Below the pieces are notes generated by a model. That model worked only from the letters and a program-made list of their open reading frames with translations. It was not told the DNA's origin and made no database searches. DNA of 64,000 bases from contig NZ_JABXJG010000002.1 of the NCBI RefSeq assembly GCF_013375535.1, positions 806,001 to 870,000 on the forward strand. Direction: 5' to 3'. The translations under genes and the position numbers were made by a program. Below, one piece after another: positions 17,862 through 27,312 of this stretch (positions are counted from its first letter, which is position 1; each line of letters starts with the position of its first letter). The stretch is from Sphingobium sp. 15-1. GTDB lineage: Bacteria > Pseudomonadota > Alphaproteobacteria > Sphingomonadales > Sphingomonadaceae.

Positions 17862-18638
17862 TTATAAAGGTCGATTTGGCCCGCCCGGCTGGACAAGCTC
17901 CCAGAATTCGATCGCGGAATGCAGCTTGTGGCCGTCGACAAGCTCCTGCGGCGTCTTCGGCGGAAAGATGCAGCAGAGCCGCATGGCGACGCCGTTTTCC
18001 AGCGGCTTATATTGATGGGCGACGAAGAGGTCGATGCGGGTTTCGTCGCTCGCAAGGGTCGTGTAGCCGGTCACGAGCGTCGGAAATTCCGGATCGGGAT
18101 CGAAGGGAATCGCGATGGTGGGATCGATGGTGAGGTAAACCTCCGCCGGTCCACCATACATGCCGAAGATCTCCATGCTGTGAATGCCATTATCCCGAAG
18201 ATTGAGAAAGCAATGGTCGGGATTGATCTCAGGATACCGCCGCTGAAAATTTTCGAGCGCGATGATGTCCTGAAATTGTTCGAAGGACATTCCCGTGACC
18301 GTCATGTCGGTGAAGCCATATTTCGGCGGAGCGCCATCGGGAGAAGAATTAATCTCCTTCCACATTCGATCGGATGCGCGAAGTTGCGCCTCGAAAAGCT
18401 TTCTGAGGCCGTCTGCGCCCAACGATCTTCGGGTGGCGATCGACAGGGCGCGCGCCCCGTCCCTGCCGAGCAGATTGATGGCATCGTGCGAAAGAGGGCT
18501 GCCCTCATGGGCGATATTCGCGCCCAAGCGCTTCATTTCGTGAAGCCAGTGCAGGTCGCGGCGATATTGGACGTCCGCGATCTGCTCATAGGAATAGCTT
18601 TGTCCATCGATCAAACATTGGACTTCGGTTCCTGACAT
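17862..18638 (-). CDS. unrecognised protein next to an LLM monooxygenase
   Basis: A 258-residue soluble-looking protein with no signal peptide or membrane segment. I do not recognise the family. The N-terminal half is rich in charged helix-like sequence (RDLHWLHEMKRLGANIAH). The C-terminal half alternates hydrophobic residues like a beta structure (HSMEIFGMYGGPAEVYLTID, RIDLFVAHQYKPLENGVAMR) and ends with FWELVQPGGPN. GGAGAAG precedes the start and composition matches the neighbours. Placement between an MFS transporter gene and an LLM gene suggests a role in that pathway, for example a hydrolase, lyase or substrate-binding partner, but nothing in the residues shows chemistry. It is very likely a real gene given good translation signals and context. 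Confidence 0.7.
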   Translation of the reverse strand: MSGTEVQCLIDGQSYSYEQIADVQYRRDLHWLHEMKRLGANIAHEGSPLSHDAINLLGRDGARALSIATRRSLGADGLRKLFEAQLRASDRMWKEINSSPDGAPPKYGFTDMTVTGMSFEQFQDIIALENFQRRYPEINPDHCFLNLRDNGIHSMEIFGMYGGPAEVYLTIDPTIAIPFDPDPEFPTLVTGYTTLASDETRIDLFVAHQYKPLENGVAMRLCCIFPPKTPQELVDGHKLHSAIEFWELVQPGGPNRPL

Positions 18639-18733
18639 GATGCCGCTTCTCCCCTAACATTCTGTGGTGCATTGATTGGCCTTCGCCCGCGATTGGCGGT
18701 GGGCGTCGCAGCGCGATGGAAACGCATCTCCTG

Positions 18734-20023
18734 CTAAACCGACGCGCCGCGGGGCAGGTAATGCAGTCCTATTAAAAGACTGGCCCCGGCAAGCAGGCTG
18801 CTGGGCAATGAAATAAGCGCCAGCGCTTGCCCGATCATCGCCGGCCCGCCCAAGGCCGCCGACAGCAAACTGATGAGGACCGGCGCCAAGGCGACTCCCA
18901 CGATGGCGGCGGAGGCAGACAGCAGCGAGAGGCACAATCCGCGCAATTCATTGGGAATGACGATGGTGAAGGCCGTGATGGTCATGCTCAGCCCGCCGCT
19001 GAGACCGGTCATGAAAAACCCCAGAATGACGGCGGCCGAAAAGGCGGTCGGCGCCAGGCCGAAAAGGCAGCCGGGGGCGCTCAGGCCCATGAGGAGCGCG
19101 ATGGCAAGGATCGCCCTGCGCGGTCCGCCGGCCCGCTGGCTGGCATCGCTGAGAAAACCGCACAGCACTGGACCCGCAATCCCACTGACGAGCAGCACGC
19201 TGCCCATGATGGACCCGACTTCGCCCGGACCCAGCGAGAAGCTGCGCGTCAATATGGGCGCCGCCCAAATCGCTGTCGCGACGATTGGGATTTCGATCAG
19301 CACCGCGCCCAGCACGAGAGGCAGAATCAAGGCCCGATAGTCGCGCAGTTCGATGAACATCCGCCTGAGCGGGGGGCTGGCCTTGCCTTCCCCTGCCCTT
19401 GCCGGCTCGCGCAAGGTCAGCAGCAGGATCATTCCCAGCAGCAGCGGAGTCGACATCCAGGTCAGGGCCCAGCTCCAGCCGTGCCGCGCATCATGCGCCG
19501 TCGCGAGCAGCATGCCTCCAGCCAGGAAAGCGACCGAACCGCCAATCTGGCCGGCCACATCGGCGGCGGATTTCGCGCGGCCCCGCTGAGCCGGAGGGAA
19601 GAGATCAGCGATCATGGAAAATACGATCACGGTAGTGGCGCTGCTCGAAAGTCCGACGAACGCTCGCCCCAGGAGCAATGCTGGCAATCGGCTTCCCCAG
19701 GCGGTGAGCAGACTTCCGACAATGCCGCACAGAATGGCGGCGACAAGAAGCCGGACCCGCACAAGCCGGTCGACCGCCATGCCCAGAGGCACGGAAAGAA
19801 TGACGAACGGCATGATGAAGGCGGGGCCTTGGAGGAGAGCGACATAGTTATCGCTCAACCCCTCCGCCGCCGCCATCGCCTTCTGCAGCGGATACAAGGC
19901 CGTCTGATTGAAGCGGGCGAGGAAGAAGGCCATGATCAGCAAAGCGAGCGAATAGAATCGCGACAAATGGAGCTGTCCATCGAACTGGTCCGATATGGCC
20001 GCCTGCGGCTTGTCCGGACCCAT
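18734..20023 (-). CDS. MFS transporter (spinster-like / general MFS)
   Basis: A 429-residue inner-membrane carrier with about 12 hydrophobic segments. After TM2 comes LGMAVDRLVRVRLLV, the motif-A region, and TM4-5 contain LLLGRAFVGLSSSATTVIVFSMIADLFPPAQRGRA, part of the sugar-phosphate/spinster-like signature. ATG 20023 follows AAAAAGG by about six bases; the longer GTG start at 20059 has no properly spaced ribosome site. It is the first gene of the minus-strand series toward the unknown protein and the LLM gene, so it probably imports the substrate oxidised there. Direction and cargo are inference. Confidence 0.86.
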   Translation of the reverse strand: MGPDKPQAAISDQFDGQLHLSRFYSLALLIMAFFLARFNQTALYPLQKAMAAAEGLSDNYVALLQGPAFIMPFVILSVPLGMAVDRLVRVRLLVAAILCGIVGSLLTAWGSRLPALLLGRAFVGLSSSATTVIVFSMIADLFPPAQRGRAKSAADVAGQIGGSVAFLAGGMLLATAHDARHGWSWALTWMSTPLLLGMILLLTLREPARAGEGKASPPLRRMFIELRDYRALILPLVLGAVLIEIPIVATAIWAAPILTRSFSLGPGEVGSIMGSVLLVSGIAGPVLCGFLSDASQRAGGPRRAILAIALLMGLSAPGCLFGLAPTAFSAAVILGFFMTGLSGGLSMTITAFTIVIPNELRGLCLSLLSASAAIVGVALAPVLISLLSAALGGPAMIGQALALISLPSSLLAGASLLIGLHYLPRGASV

Positions 20024-20907
20024 TGCCACCTTTTTGGAAGAGTTCACTATTCCCGCCACCTTCCCGCCAGGCGCCCAGCCATGAGTCCGTCGTCTCCTGG
20101 GCCGTCGTTTATGTACGTTAAGTCACTTATGTCGAGATGACAATCCTGCGCTTTCAAATCTTCTTTGAATTTGCTGTTTTTACGGGCTTTCCAAGCATGG
20201 TTGATGCTTGTTGATTCCTCAAAAGATATTCGAACGGTCATATCTCACCCATCAAATCGATGATTCGCAGCCTCCGTTGAAGACTTTGACGACGGAGATG
20301 CCGCCTTGCGCGAAACGGCATGCGCCAAAACATCGATGTTGACGTGACCATCTCATTAAACTATATACCATGTTCATTCTGTTTCTCCATCCGATCATCG
20401 GGACGGCAGGCCGGGCGCAAGGTCTTCGATATGAACATCGAATTTCGACATGATGGGCAAGCTGGCGGCCAAGGGCCGGGGCATGACTGCGAATGGCGCC
20501 GACACGGATCGGAGCGCCCATCGCGAAGGCTCGGGAAGGGTCTGCGCTCCGCAAATATTTTTGGATGGGCAAGATTGCAGGACATTCGGCGGGTAAAATA
20601 ACGATACCCCGGCCCGATGAGCCGGACATGCGATATAAATAAATGATTATAAACGGATGAGGATAATGCCAGTCACAGCACCCCTTTATAGGAGACCTTC
20701 ATTGGGGCCGCCTGCCCCATCAACGGAGGGAAACGCGTCCAGCGGATGTAATCCGATCGCCAGACCCGGCATTTTCAGCTTCAGAAAGATGCGGAGCAAT
20801 TCAAATTATACGCGATATATATTTTGTTTGCGTGAAATAACCGTGTGCACGGGCTCAACCGTCGCTCCAGACAAGTTCAAAAGCAAAATTTGAGGAGGGG
20901 ATTTCAA
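20024..20907. other. long divergent intergenic region between MFS (-) and TonB receptor (+)
   Basis: About 880 bases with no gene I can support. Composition is markedly AT-richer in two parts (about 20100-20240 and 20630-20860) than in flanking genes. A 64-codon minus-strand frame (20047-20241) and a 125-codon frame (20252-20629) have atypical codon use and no good start signals. The stretch 20637-20655 weakly resembles the element at 13770. GAGGAGGGG at 20892-20900 is the receptor ribosome site. Promoters for both flanking genes should lie here, but I cannot fix them. Confidence 0.55.
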
Positions 20908-23313
20908 ATGTCCATGAAGGCAATTCTGTATACGGGATGTTGCGCATTATCGATCGCTCATATGAGCAGCGCCGCGCTGGCCCAAAGTGCCAGTGAGGGC
21001 GCAAACAACAGCGGTCAGCTCCAGGACATCATCGTCACGGCGCAGAAATATCAGCAGAGCGTCAATTCGGTACCGATGACGATCACCGTCGCTACCGGGG
21101 AACAGTTGCAGTTGGCAGGCATAAAGGCGGTGGAGGATCTGCCCAGGATCACGCCGGGACTCAACGTCGTCCAGACGCCGACCGGCGTGAGCGTCTACAC
21201 GTTGCGCGGTGTCGGTTTCAATGACTCCTCCCTCAGCACTCGTCCGGCGGTTACGGTTTACGTGGACGAAGCGCCGATACCGTTCGCGGCCATGACGCGG
21301 GGCGCGGGTCTGGACGCCGACCATGTCGAAGTCCTCAAGGGCCCCCAGGGCACGCTCTTCGGCGCGAACTCGACCGGCGGCGCGATCAACTATGTCGCAG
21401 CCAAGCCGACCGACAGGTTCGAGGCTGGCGCGACGGCGACTTATGGTCGTTTCGACCAGTTCGACGCCAGCGGCTATATCAGTGGGCCGATCACCGATAC
21501 GCTGAGCGTGCGATTAGCGCTGGAACATCAGGGAAGCGGCGACTGGCAGAAAAGCATCTCCCGCCCGAACGACACGGCGGGCCAGCAGAATTTCAACAAT
21601 GGCCGCCTCAGCCTGCTCTGGAAACCCACCGACCGGCTGCGCGTGTTGCTGACCGCTCAACGCTGGATCGATCGTTCCGACGCCGCGGTGGCGCAAGCCT
21701 ATATGTTCAAGCCGCAGGAGGCTTCGCTCGCCGCGCTTACGGGAATTGCCGACTATCCCTATGCCCATCGCGGCAATCGGTGGGCGGACTGGGATCCGGG
21801 TCGGGATCTCGCCAAGAATAATCGCATGACCATGCTGACGAGCCGCATCGACTTCGACGTGACCGACGCGGTCACGCTGACGTCGGTCACCAGCTACAGC
21901 GATTTCAAGACCCACGTCGCCAGCGAGGCGGACGGCGTTCCCACCGAGAATACGGCCTTCATCACCAATTCGAAGGACAGAACCTTCACGCAGGAATTGC
22001 GGGCGGTGGCGCAACTTGAAAGGCTGCGGCTGACCGTCGGCGCCAATTACCAGCATGACAAGCCATCCGAATCCACGATCGAGGAGCTTCCAACCGCCTC
22101 ACCGATCATCGGCCTTTCCCTCGGCTTTGGCGACGGCACGGACTTGCGCGAGCTGGAGGTCAAGGCCCTGTCGAAGGCGAAGAGCTATGCCGCATTCGGC
22201 AATGTGGAATTTGAACTGACGCCGCAATTCACGGTGCAGGGCGGCTTGCGCTACACGCGGTCCAAGATCGCCTATAGAGGTTGCCTGGCCGTGTCAGCGG
22301 ACGGCAGCGCCGGTCCGGCCTATACGAATTTGGACAATTATCTCCGGTCGCTGTTCGGCTATGATCCGCTGACACAGCCTCTTGGCGCCGGCGATTGCAC
22401 GACATTGGACGCCAGCACGAGCCCGCCGACGCTGCTGCCGGGCTATGTCACGACGCCCTATGACGAAGACAATCTGTCCTGGCGGGCTGGCGTGCAGTTC
22501 AAGCCGAGCGACGACGCCATGCTCTATGCCAGCATTTCGAAGGGATATAAGATGGGGGGGCATCCCTTCGTCAACGCGGCATTTAGCGGCGCCCTTACCC
22601 CGGCGCGCCAGGAATCGGTGCTCGCTTATGAGGCGGGCTTCAAGGCCGGTTTGCTGGATCGCAAGGTCCAGTTGAACGGCGCGGTCTTCTATGGTGACTA
22701 TAAGGACAAGCAGGAAGTCGGCACGATCATCGATCCCGTGCTCGGACCGCTTGGGGGGTTGACCAACATACCGAAGGCGCGGGTCTACGGTGCGGAGCTG
22801 CAGATTCAAGCCGCCCCGTTCCGTGGTCTGACGATCGACGCCGCCGCCGGCTATACGCGGACCGACGTGCTCGGCCATTATACCGATACCAACGACCTTG
22901 GTAACGTCGTCGATTTCCACAAGACCGACCTTGCCAACGCGCCTCGCTGGCAGTTGAACGGCACCGCGCGCTATCAGTGGGCGCTGAACGAGCGAATCGA
23001 CATGTTCGTGAGCGGAAGCCTTACCTACCGGAGCAGTTCGCAAACCGTGCTCGGTGAAATTTCCGCAACGGAAGTGCAGGCGGCCTATCCGGGTTTCCTT
23101 GGCGAAATCTCGGGCGAGAAGGTCGATGGATATACGCTGGTCGATCTTTCGGCGGGCGTGGAATCTCCAAATGGGAAATGGCGCGCCTATATTTGGGGAC
23201 GGAATGTCTTCAACACAACCTATCAGCTCACCAATCGGTTCGGTATCGACACCGCCATGGATTATATGGGCAAGCCGGCGACCTACGGCGTGACGGTTGG
23301 TTTCAAATATTAA
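20908..23313 (+). CDS. TonB-dependent outer-membrane receptor
   Basis: An 801-residue outer-membrane transporter. ATG 20908 follows GAGGAGGGG and begins a signal peptide ending near SSAALAQ (about 25 residues); a longer frame from 20845 would hide it. The plug begins DIIVTAQKYQQSVNSVPMTI and includes KGPQGTLFGANSTGGAINYV. The barrel ends in FKY. Similarity to the receptor at 346 is strong over plug and last strands, for example YGRFDQ, GPI and QESVLAYEAGFK, so the two likely arose by duplication and bind related ligands. A perfect-stem terminator follows and an LLM monooxygenase gene lies 200 bases downstream. Ligand unknown. Confidence 0.93.
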   Translation: MSMKAILYTGCCALSIAHMSSAALAQSASEGANNSGQLQDIIVTAQKYQQSVNSVPMTITVATGEQLQLAGIKAVEDLPRITPGLNVVQTPTGVSVYTLRGVGFNDSSLSTRPAVTVYVDEAPIPFAAMTRGAGLDADHVEVLKGPQGTLFGANSTGGAINYVAAKPTDRFEAGATATYGRFDQFDASGYISGPITDTLSVRLALEHQGSGDWQKSISRPNDTAGQQNFNNGRLSLLWKPTDRLRVLLTAQRWIDRSDAAVAQAYMFKPQEASLAALTGIADYPYAHRGNRWADWDPGRDLAKNNRMTMLTSRIDFDVTDAVTLTSVTSYSDFKTHVASEADGVPTENTAFITNSKDRTFTQELRAVAQLERLRLTVGANYQHDKPSESTIEELPTASPIIGLSLGFGDGTDLRELEVKALSKAKSYAAFGNVEFELTPQFTVQGGLRYTRSKIAYRGCLAVSADGSAGPAYTNLDNYLRSLFGYDPLTQPLGAGDCTTLDASTSPPTLLPGYVTTPYDEDNLSWRAGVQFKPSDDAMLYASISKGYKMGGHPFVNAAFSGALTPARQESVLAYEAGFKAGLLDRKVQLNGAVFYGDYKDKQEVGTIIDPVLGPLGGLTNIPKARVYGAELQIQAAPFRGLTIDAAAGYTRTDVLGHYTDTNDLGNVVDFHKTDLANAPRWQLNGTARYQWALNERIDMFVSGSLTYRSSSQTVLGEISATEVQAAYPGFLGEISGEKVDGYTLVDLSAGVESPNGKWRAYIWGRNVFNTTYQLTNRFGIDTAMDYMGKPATYGVTVGFKY

Positions 23314-23327
23314 ATCCTTGATCATGA

Positions 23328-23368
23328 ACTCCCACGCGTGGCCCGATCACGCGTGGGAGTATTTTTAT
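23328..23368 (+). terminator. intrinsic terminator after the second TonB receptor
   Basis: A perfect 13-bp stem (23328-23340 with 23348-23360), 7-base loop and following ATTTTTATT. It lies 15 bases past the receptor stop and would end its transcript, so the downstream LLM gene (23515) should have its own promoter or depend on read-through. Confidence 0.88.
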
Positions 23369-23514
23369 TGCATGGCGCCAATATTGCGTGTGCGGGATTC
23401 ATATTCTATCGCATCGGCGGTTCTCCATCCGTGCAAGGGGAGGCGAATGGCGATGCGTCGACCGGAAATCGGCTGCCGTCATTCATCATGGCCGCCGCGA
23501 TGCCAAGGCCAGCG

Positions 23515-24840
23515 ATGAAAAAGGATATGATCCTCCTGTGGATGCCGGAATATCTGGGCTCACACTCAGGGGCCTGGCGGCGCGAAGGACCGCCCCACCG
23601 CCAGGAGATGGATTTCGATCTGGTTCGCCAGCAATTGCAGACCGCCGAACGGGGCAAGTTGCATGGCGCATTCTTCACCGACACGTTGGCGGTCGGATAT
23701 TACAATATTCCCGTCACGATGGAGGCGCTCAGCGTGACGGCCAAAGGTTCGCGCTGGGAACCGGTCACGCTTATGGCTGCCCTGGCCGCCTGCACGCGGC
23801 ATATCGGGCTGCTCGGCACGGTGAGCAGCGTTTATTCCGAACCCTATAATGTTGCGCGCATGTTCGCCTCGCTCGATCATATTTCGGGCGGCCGGGCGGG
23901 CTGGCACGCGGATAGCGCCTCTCATGCGAGAGCCAGCCTGAACTTTGGGGATTCGACGAACGGCTGGGGCCGCGACGCCGACGAGCGCGGCCTGGAATTT
24001 CTAGATGTCGTGACGGATCTTTGGGATAGCTGGGAAGATGATGCCTTCGTCCGTGATCGGGTGGCTGGGCGTTATTTCGACCCCGGCAAGCTGCACGGCC
24101 TGAACCATCGCGGGAAGCATCTGTCGGTCGCAGGGCCGCTCAACATCGCGCGGCCGCCGCAGGGACATCCGGTGATCGTGCGGACAGGTGCGTCGATGGA
24201 CGACGGCACCGTACGAAAGGCGGACCTGATTTGCCCCTGGCATGCGGGAATAGCGCCCGCAAAGGCATTTTATGACGAGATCAAAGGGAAAGCCGTAGAC
24301 AATGGACGCGATCCCGAGCATCTCAAGATCTTGCCCGCCATGGTCCTTTCCCTCGGCCGGAGCCGTGCGCATGCGGAGGAGAAGCTGGCCCGCCTGGACG
24401 ATTTGATCAATCCGGTTTTGGGAATGGAGCTTCTTCAAGGCGCCCTGCAAGCAGACCTGTCCTGCTATCCGATCGATGGCCCCGTCCCGGAAATCGAGGA
24501 CCAAAGCCCGCCAACGGCCGCGCAGCGCTATTATCTCGACATTGCCAGGCGGGACAAGCTGACCATCCGTCAGTTGATGCAGAACGTCGCGCGCGTGTCC
24601 GTCACCCCCGGATCGGCGGACGACATCGCAGACATGTTGCAGGAGTGGATGGAGGCGGGGGCCGCCGACGGCTTCGGCATCACATTTGCCGACGATGCGG
24701 ATTCCCTCAATATATTCGTCGATGAAGTGGTTCCGGAATTGCAGCGACGGGGCCTTTTCCAGACCGATTATCGCGGCGGAAACTTGCGGGAGAATTTAGG
24801 TCTCCCACGCCCATCTAACCGGTATTTGACCGGAACATAG
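23515..24840 (+). CDS. LLM-class flavin monooxygenase, NtaA/SnaA/DszA type
   Basis: A 441-residue luciferase-like monooxygenase, paralogous to the 12289 and 38299 proteins (LLWMPEYLGSHSGAWRRE, SEPYNVARMFASLDHISGGRAGW, GPLNIARPPQGHPVI). It departs from them at functional-looking places: where they read GWNVVTT it has GWHADSAS, and where they read IAQAGSSTxGRAFAA it has IVRTGASMDDGTVRK. Substrate or flavin handling may therefore differ, or the gene may be decaying, though the frame is intact. ATG 23515 gives the same N-terminus as the paralogues and has AAGG nearby; ATG 23488 is an alternative, and a start at 23338 would overlap the terminator. Confidence 0.87.
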   Translation: MKKDMILLWMPEYLGSHSGAWRREGPPHRQEMDFDLVRQQLQTAERGKLHGAFFTDTLAVGYYNIPVTMEALSVTAKGSRWEPVTLMAALAACTRHIGLLGTVSSVYSEPYNVARMFASLDHISGGRAGWHADSASHARASLNFGDSTNGWGRDADERGLEFLDVVTDLWDSWEDDAFVRDRVAGRYFDPGKLHGLNHRGKHLSVAGPLNIARPPQGHPVIVRTGASMDDGTVRKADLICPWHAGIAPAKAFYDEIKGKAVDNGRDPEHLKILPAMVLSLGRSRAHAEEKLARLDDLINPVLGMELLQGALQADLSCYPIDGPVPEIEDQSPPTAAQRYYLDIARRDKLTIRQLMQNVARVSVTPGSADDIADMLQEWMEAGAADGFGITFADDADSLNIFVDEVVPELQRRGLFQTDYRGGNLRENLGLPRPSNRYLTGT

Positions 24841-24868
24841 CCCGGACCTGCCACCAAGCGCTGACTTA

Positions 24869-25576
24869 TCAGCCTTTCGTGGATTTCACGCTCTCCTGGA
24901 AATGCTGTCTCAGAACGGCATCCGCCTCCTGCGCCGCAATCATATCGGCTTCCTGTATGGGCAAGCCCAGCCCACGAAGCAGGAGCGCAGCCAGTTGTTG
25001 CCCGCGAGCAATCGTACCGAAGGCGTCAGGCTCATCGACCGAATAAGCATAGGCCGCGCCACTCAATCCATGGACGAGCAGAACGCCAGCCTCGGTCGTT
25101 GCGAGCTGGAATCGGCCGGACGCGATCCCCTCCGCAATATAGCTGACGATTCCAGTGTCGGCGGGATCATGGAGAGGCCGAACGGAAAAGCGGCTGTGCA
25201 TCAGGAACAGCACCTGCTCCACATGGTCGAGCTGATAACGCAAGCCGACGCAGAAGCTTCTCGCCACTTTCCGGGCGGGATCGGGAAGCGCCTTGGTTTC
25301 CGCCACGATCCGCGAGTGCACCTGATCGCGCACGGAATCGACGATGGCGTTGAACAGTTCGTCCTTATCGACGAAATGATTGTAGAAGGTACCCTTCGCG
25401 ACGTTCGCTTCCGCAACGATTTCGTCGATCGACACGGCGCTGAGCGACGTCTTGGCGATCAGGTGCTGGCCCGCGTCGATCAAGGCCTGACGCGTGCGAT
25501 CGCGCCGGCCGCCACGGGCCTTCGTTTCCTGATCGGATACTGGACTGATGTTCGATACGATTTGAGAGACTGCCAT
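24869..25576 (-). CDS. TetR/AcrR-family transcriptional regulator
   Basis: A 235-residue repressor. The helix-turn-helix reads SIDEIVAEANVAKGTFYNHFVDKDEL, about residues 45-70, preceded by a basic arm (RGGRRDRTRQALIDAG). ATG 25576 is preferred to the frame start at 25624. The C-terminal domain is unspecific. It lies 92 bases downstream of the SDR gene that closes the bicupin operon and on the same strand, and converges on the LLM gene ending at 24840. It may therefore regulate that operon together with the LysR protein at 30923, or act on a distant target. No palindrome was found directly in front of it. Confidence 0.87.
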   Translation of the reverse strand: MAVSQIVSNISPVSDQETKARGGRRDRTRQALIDAGQHLIAKTSLSAVSIDEIVAEANVAKGTFYNHFVDKDELFNAIVDSVRDQVHSRIVAETKALPDPARKVARSFCVGLRYQLDHVEQVLFLMHSRFSVRPLHDPADTGIVSYIAEGIASGRFQLATTEAGVLLVHGLSGAAYAYSVDEPDAFGTIARGQQLAALLLRGLGLPIQEADMIAAQEADAVLRQHFQESVKSTKG

Positions 25577-25668
25577 GTTCGCCTGTCTATCCGTCTGTCG
25601 CGGCGCTGGCAACCTCACCGGCAATGGAAGCGACCCAGGAAATGAGCGCCGGCAATAGTCATCGCCAT

Positions 25669-26496
25669 TCAGCCGACCAACTTGCCCTGTGCGGCGACAG
25701 AGACATCGGCCCAGCTTTTCCAGTTTTCGATCCGCTCTTCATAAGCATTTTTGATGATGGGGAGCAGCGCGCCCAGCAACAGCCGAAGCGGCGGCTCCTC
25801 GGCATCCACCACTCGCAGGATTGCATCGACGGTCGCCGCCGGATCGCCAACCGGAACGCTTTTCCGCAAGGCCATGATCGCCGCCCGCACCTCATCATAT
25901 TCCGCCATCGCCGGCGCGACCTTTATCGAGGAAGAGAATTGCGTGGCATAGGGTCCGGGCTCGATGATCGTCACCTTGATCCCGAAGCCCGCCACCTCTC
26001 GGGACAGGGTTTCCGACAAGGCTTCCACCGCGAACTTGGTGGCTCCGTAAATTCCGCCCATACCGGCGCTGATGATGCCGCCGATGCTCGACAAGGTCAG
26101 GATATGACCACCGCCCTGCGCCCGGAGCAGAGGCAGCGCCGCCTGAATGACGGCGATCGTCCCGAAGACGTTGGTTTCGAAATTCGTCCGGACGTCATCG
26201 GCGGCGACTTCCTCGATCGCGCCGATATATCCATAACCGGCATTGGACAGCATCACGTCGAGACGGCCGAAATGCTCATGCCCTGCATTGACCGCCCGAA
26301 ACACCGCCTGCCGATCGGTCACGTCGAGCGCCAGCGGCAAAACCGCGTCGCCATAATCCCGCACAAGATTGCCGAGGGTTTCGGGATCACGCGCCGTTGC
26401 GACGACCTTGTCGCCGCGCTTCAGCGCCGCTTCGGTCCAGAGGCGGCCGAAACCGCGGGAAGCGCCTGTCACGAACCAGACCTTATGTTGGGACAT
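25669..26496 (-). CDS. SDR-family oxidoreductase
   Basis: A 275-residue classical SDR. It has TGASRGFG at residues 10-17, an Arg after strand 2 (VVATARDPE) favouring NADP, SNAG in place of NNAG (about 84-87), a TLSSIGG serine region and the Tyr150/Lys154 pair. This pattern is typical of carbonyl reductases annotated as oxidoreductase SDRs. The start at ATG 26496 leaves 16 bases after the aldolase stop, making it the last clear member of the six-gene operon running from 30830. It could reduce the semialdehyde or keto product of the aldolase, which is inference from position. Confidence 0.88.
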   Translation of the reverse strand: MSQHKVWFVTGASRGFGRLWTEAALKRGDKVVATARDPETLGNLVRDYGDAVLPLALDVTDRQAVFRAVNAGHEHFGRLDVMLSNAGYGYIGAIEEVAADDVRTNFETNVFGTIAVIQAALPLLRAQGGGHILTLSSIGGIISAGMGGIYGATKFAVEALSETLSREVAGFGIKVTIIEPGPYATQFSSSIKVAPAMAEYDEVRAAIMALRKSVPVGDPAATVDAILRVVDAEEPPLRLLLGALLPIIKNAYEERIENWKSWADVSVAAQGKLVG

Positions 26497-26512
26497 GTTC
26501 TGCAATCCGATC

Positions 26513-27307
26513 CTAATAGACGTTCGCACCGGAGGGTTCGATAATGGGCGGTTCCGGCTTGAAAGCGCGGGCCAGCGCTTCGGCGCCCCGCGCAAGCACG
26601 GTGATGTCCGTACCAACCGCGATGAAGGTCACCCCCATTGCGATGTAGCGGCGGGCCAGTTGCTGATCCGCCATCAATATGCCCGCCGCCTTGCCCGCAG
26701 CGCGGATCACCGCAATGGCAGCCTCGATCGCGGATTGCACATCCGGGTGTCCGGGGTTGCCGAGATGGCCAAGCGACGCCGCCAGATCGGACGGGCCGAG
26801 GAACACCCCGTCCACGCCCGGCGTAGCGGCAATATCCGCGAGCGCATCCAATCCTTGACGGGATTCCACCTGAAGAAGCAAACATAACTCATCCGCCGCT
26901 TTTTCGAGATAGGATGGCGTGCGGTTCCAATGGCTCGCCCGTCCGATGGCGGACCCCACGCCGCGAATGCCGTGCGGAGGGTATCGCGTCGCCCGAACCA
27001 GCGCTTCAGCCTGCCCGCCGCTCTCGACCATGGGAACGAGCAGCGTGCGCGCGCCAATGTCGAGCAACTGTTTGATGACAACGGCATCCCCCACGGCAGG
27101 ACGGACGACCGGCTCGACCGGATAGGCTGCGACCGCCTGCAATTGCGAGAGAATGAGCGGCACATCATTGGGCGCATGCTCGCCGTCGATCAATAGCCAG
27201 TCGAATCCGGCGCCTGCGCTGATCTCCGCCGAATAGGGGGACGCGAGCGCCTGCCAGAAGCCGATTTGCGTTTGGCCTGACGCGATAGCCGCTTTGAACC
27301 TGTTCAT
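26513..27307 (-). CDS. hpaI: HpcH/HpaI-family aldolase (4-hydroxy-2-oxoheptane-1,7-dioate aldolase-like)
   Basis: A 264-residue class II pyruvate aldolase of the HpcH/HpaI family, which cleaves 4-hydroxy-2-oxo acids to pyruvate and an aldehyde with a divalent metal. Family landmarks are [12 protein letters not shown] (catalytic His), VVRPAVGD (pyruvate-binding Arg), [13 protein letters not shown] (metal Glu) and [13 protein letters not shown] (metal Asp). The start at ATG 27307 lies five bases after the HpaH-like stop, and the pair HpaH-HpaI is the classic order of the homoprotocatechuate meta-cleavage route. Here HpaD, HpaE, HpaF and HpaG are absent and a bicupin dioxygenase sits upstream instead. 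The substrate is probably a C7 (or similar) 4-hydroxy-2-oxo-diacid. Confidence 0.88.
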   Translation of the reverse strand: MNRFKAAIASGQTQIGFWQALASPYSAEISAGAGFDWLLIDGEHAPNDVPLILSQLQAVAAYPVEPVVRPAVGDAVVIKQLLDIGARTLLVPMVESGGQAEALVRATRYPPHGIRGVGSAIGRASHWNRTPSYLEKAADELCLLLQVESRQGLDALADIAATPGVDGVFLGPSDLAASLGHLGNPGHPDVQSAIEAAIAVIRAAGKAAGILMADQQLARRYIAMGVTFIAVGTDITVLARGAEALARAFKPEPPIIEPSGANVY

Positions 27308-27312
27308 GTCGT

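Noticed and set aside
20047-20241. 64-codon minus-strand frame upstream of the MFS gene, a possible leader peptide
   Set aside because: It overlaps the MFS N-terminal region, has no good ribosome site and no conserved look; kept only as part of the intergenic description.
20637-20655. Third copy of the AATGACTATATG element
   Set aside because: AATAAATGATTATAAACGG resembles the 13770 element only partly and needs a gap; too weak to list as a copy.
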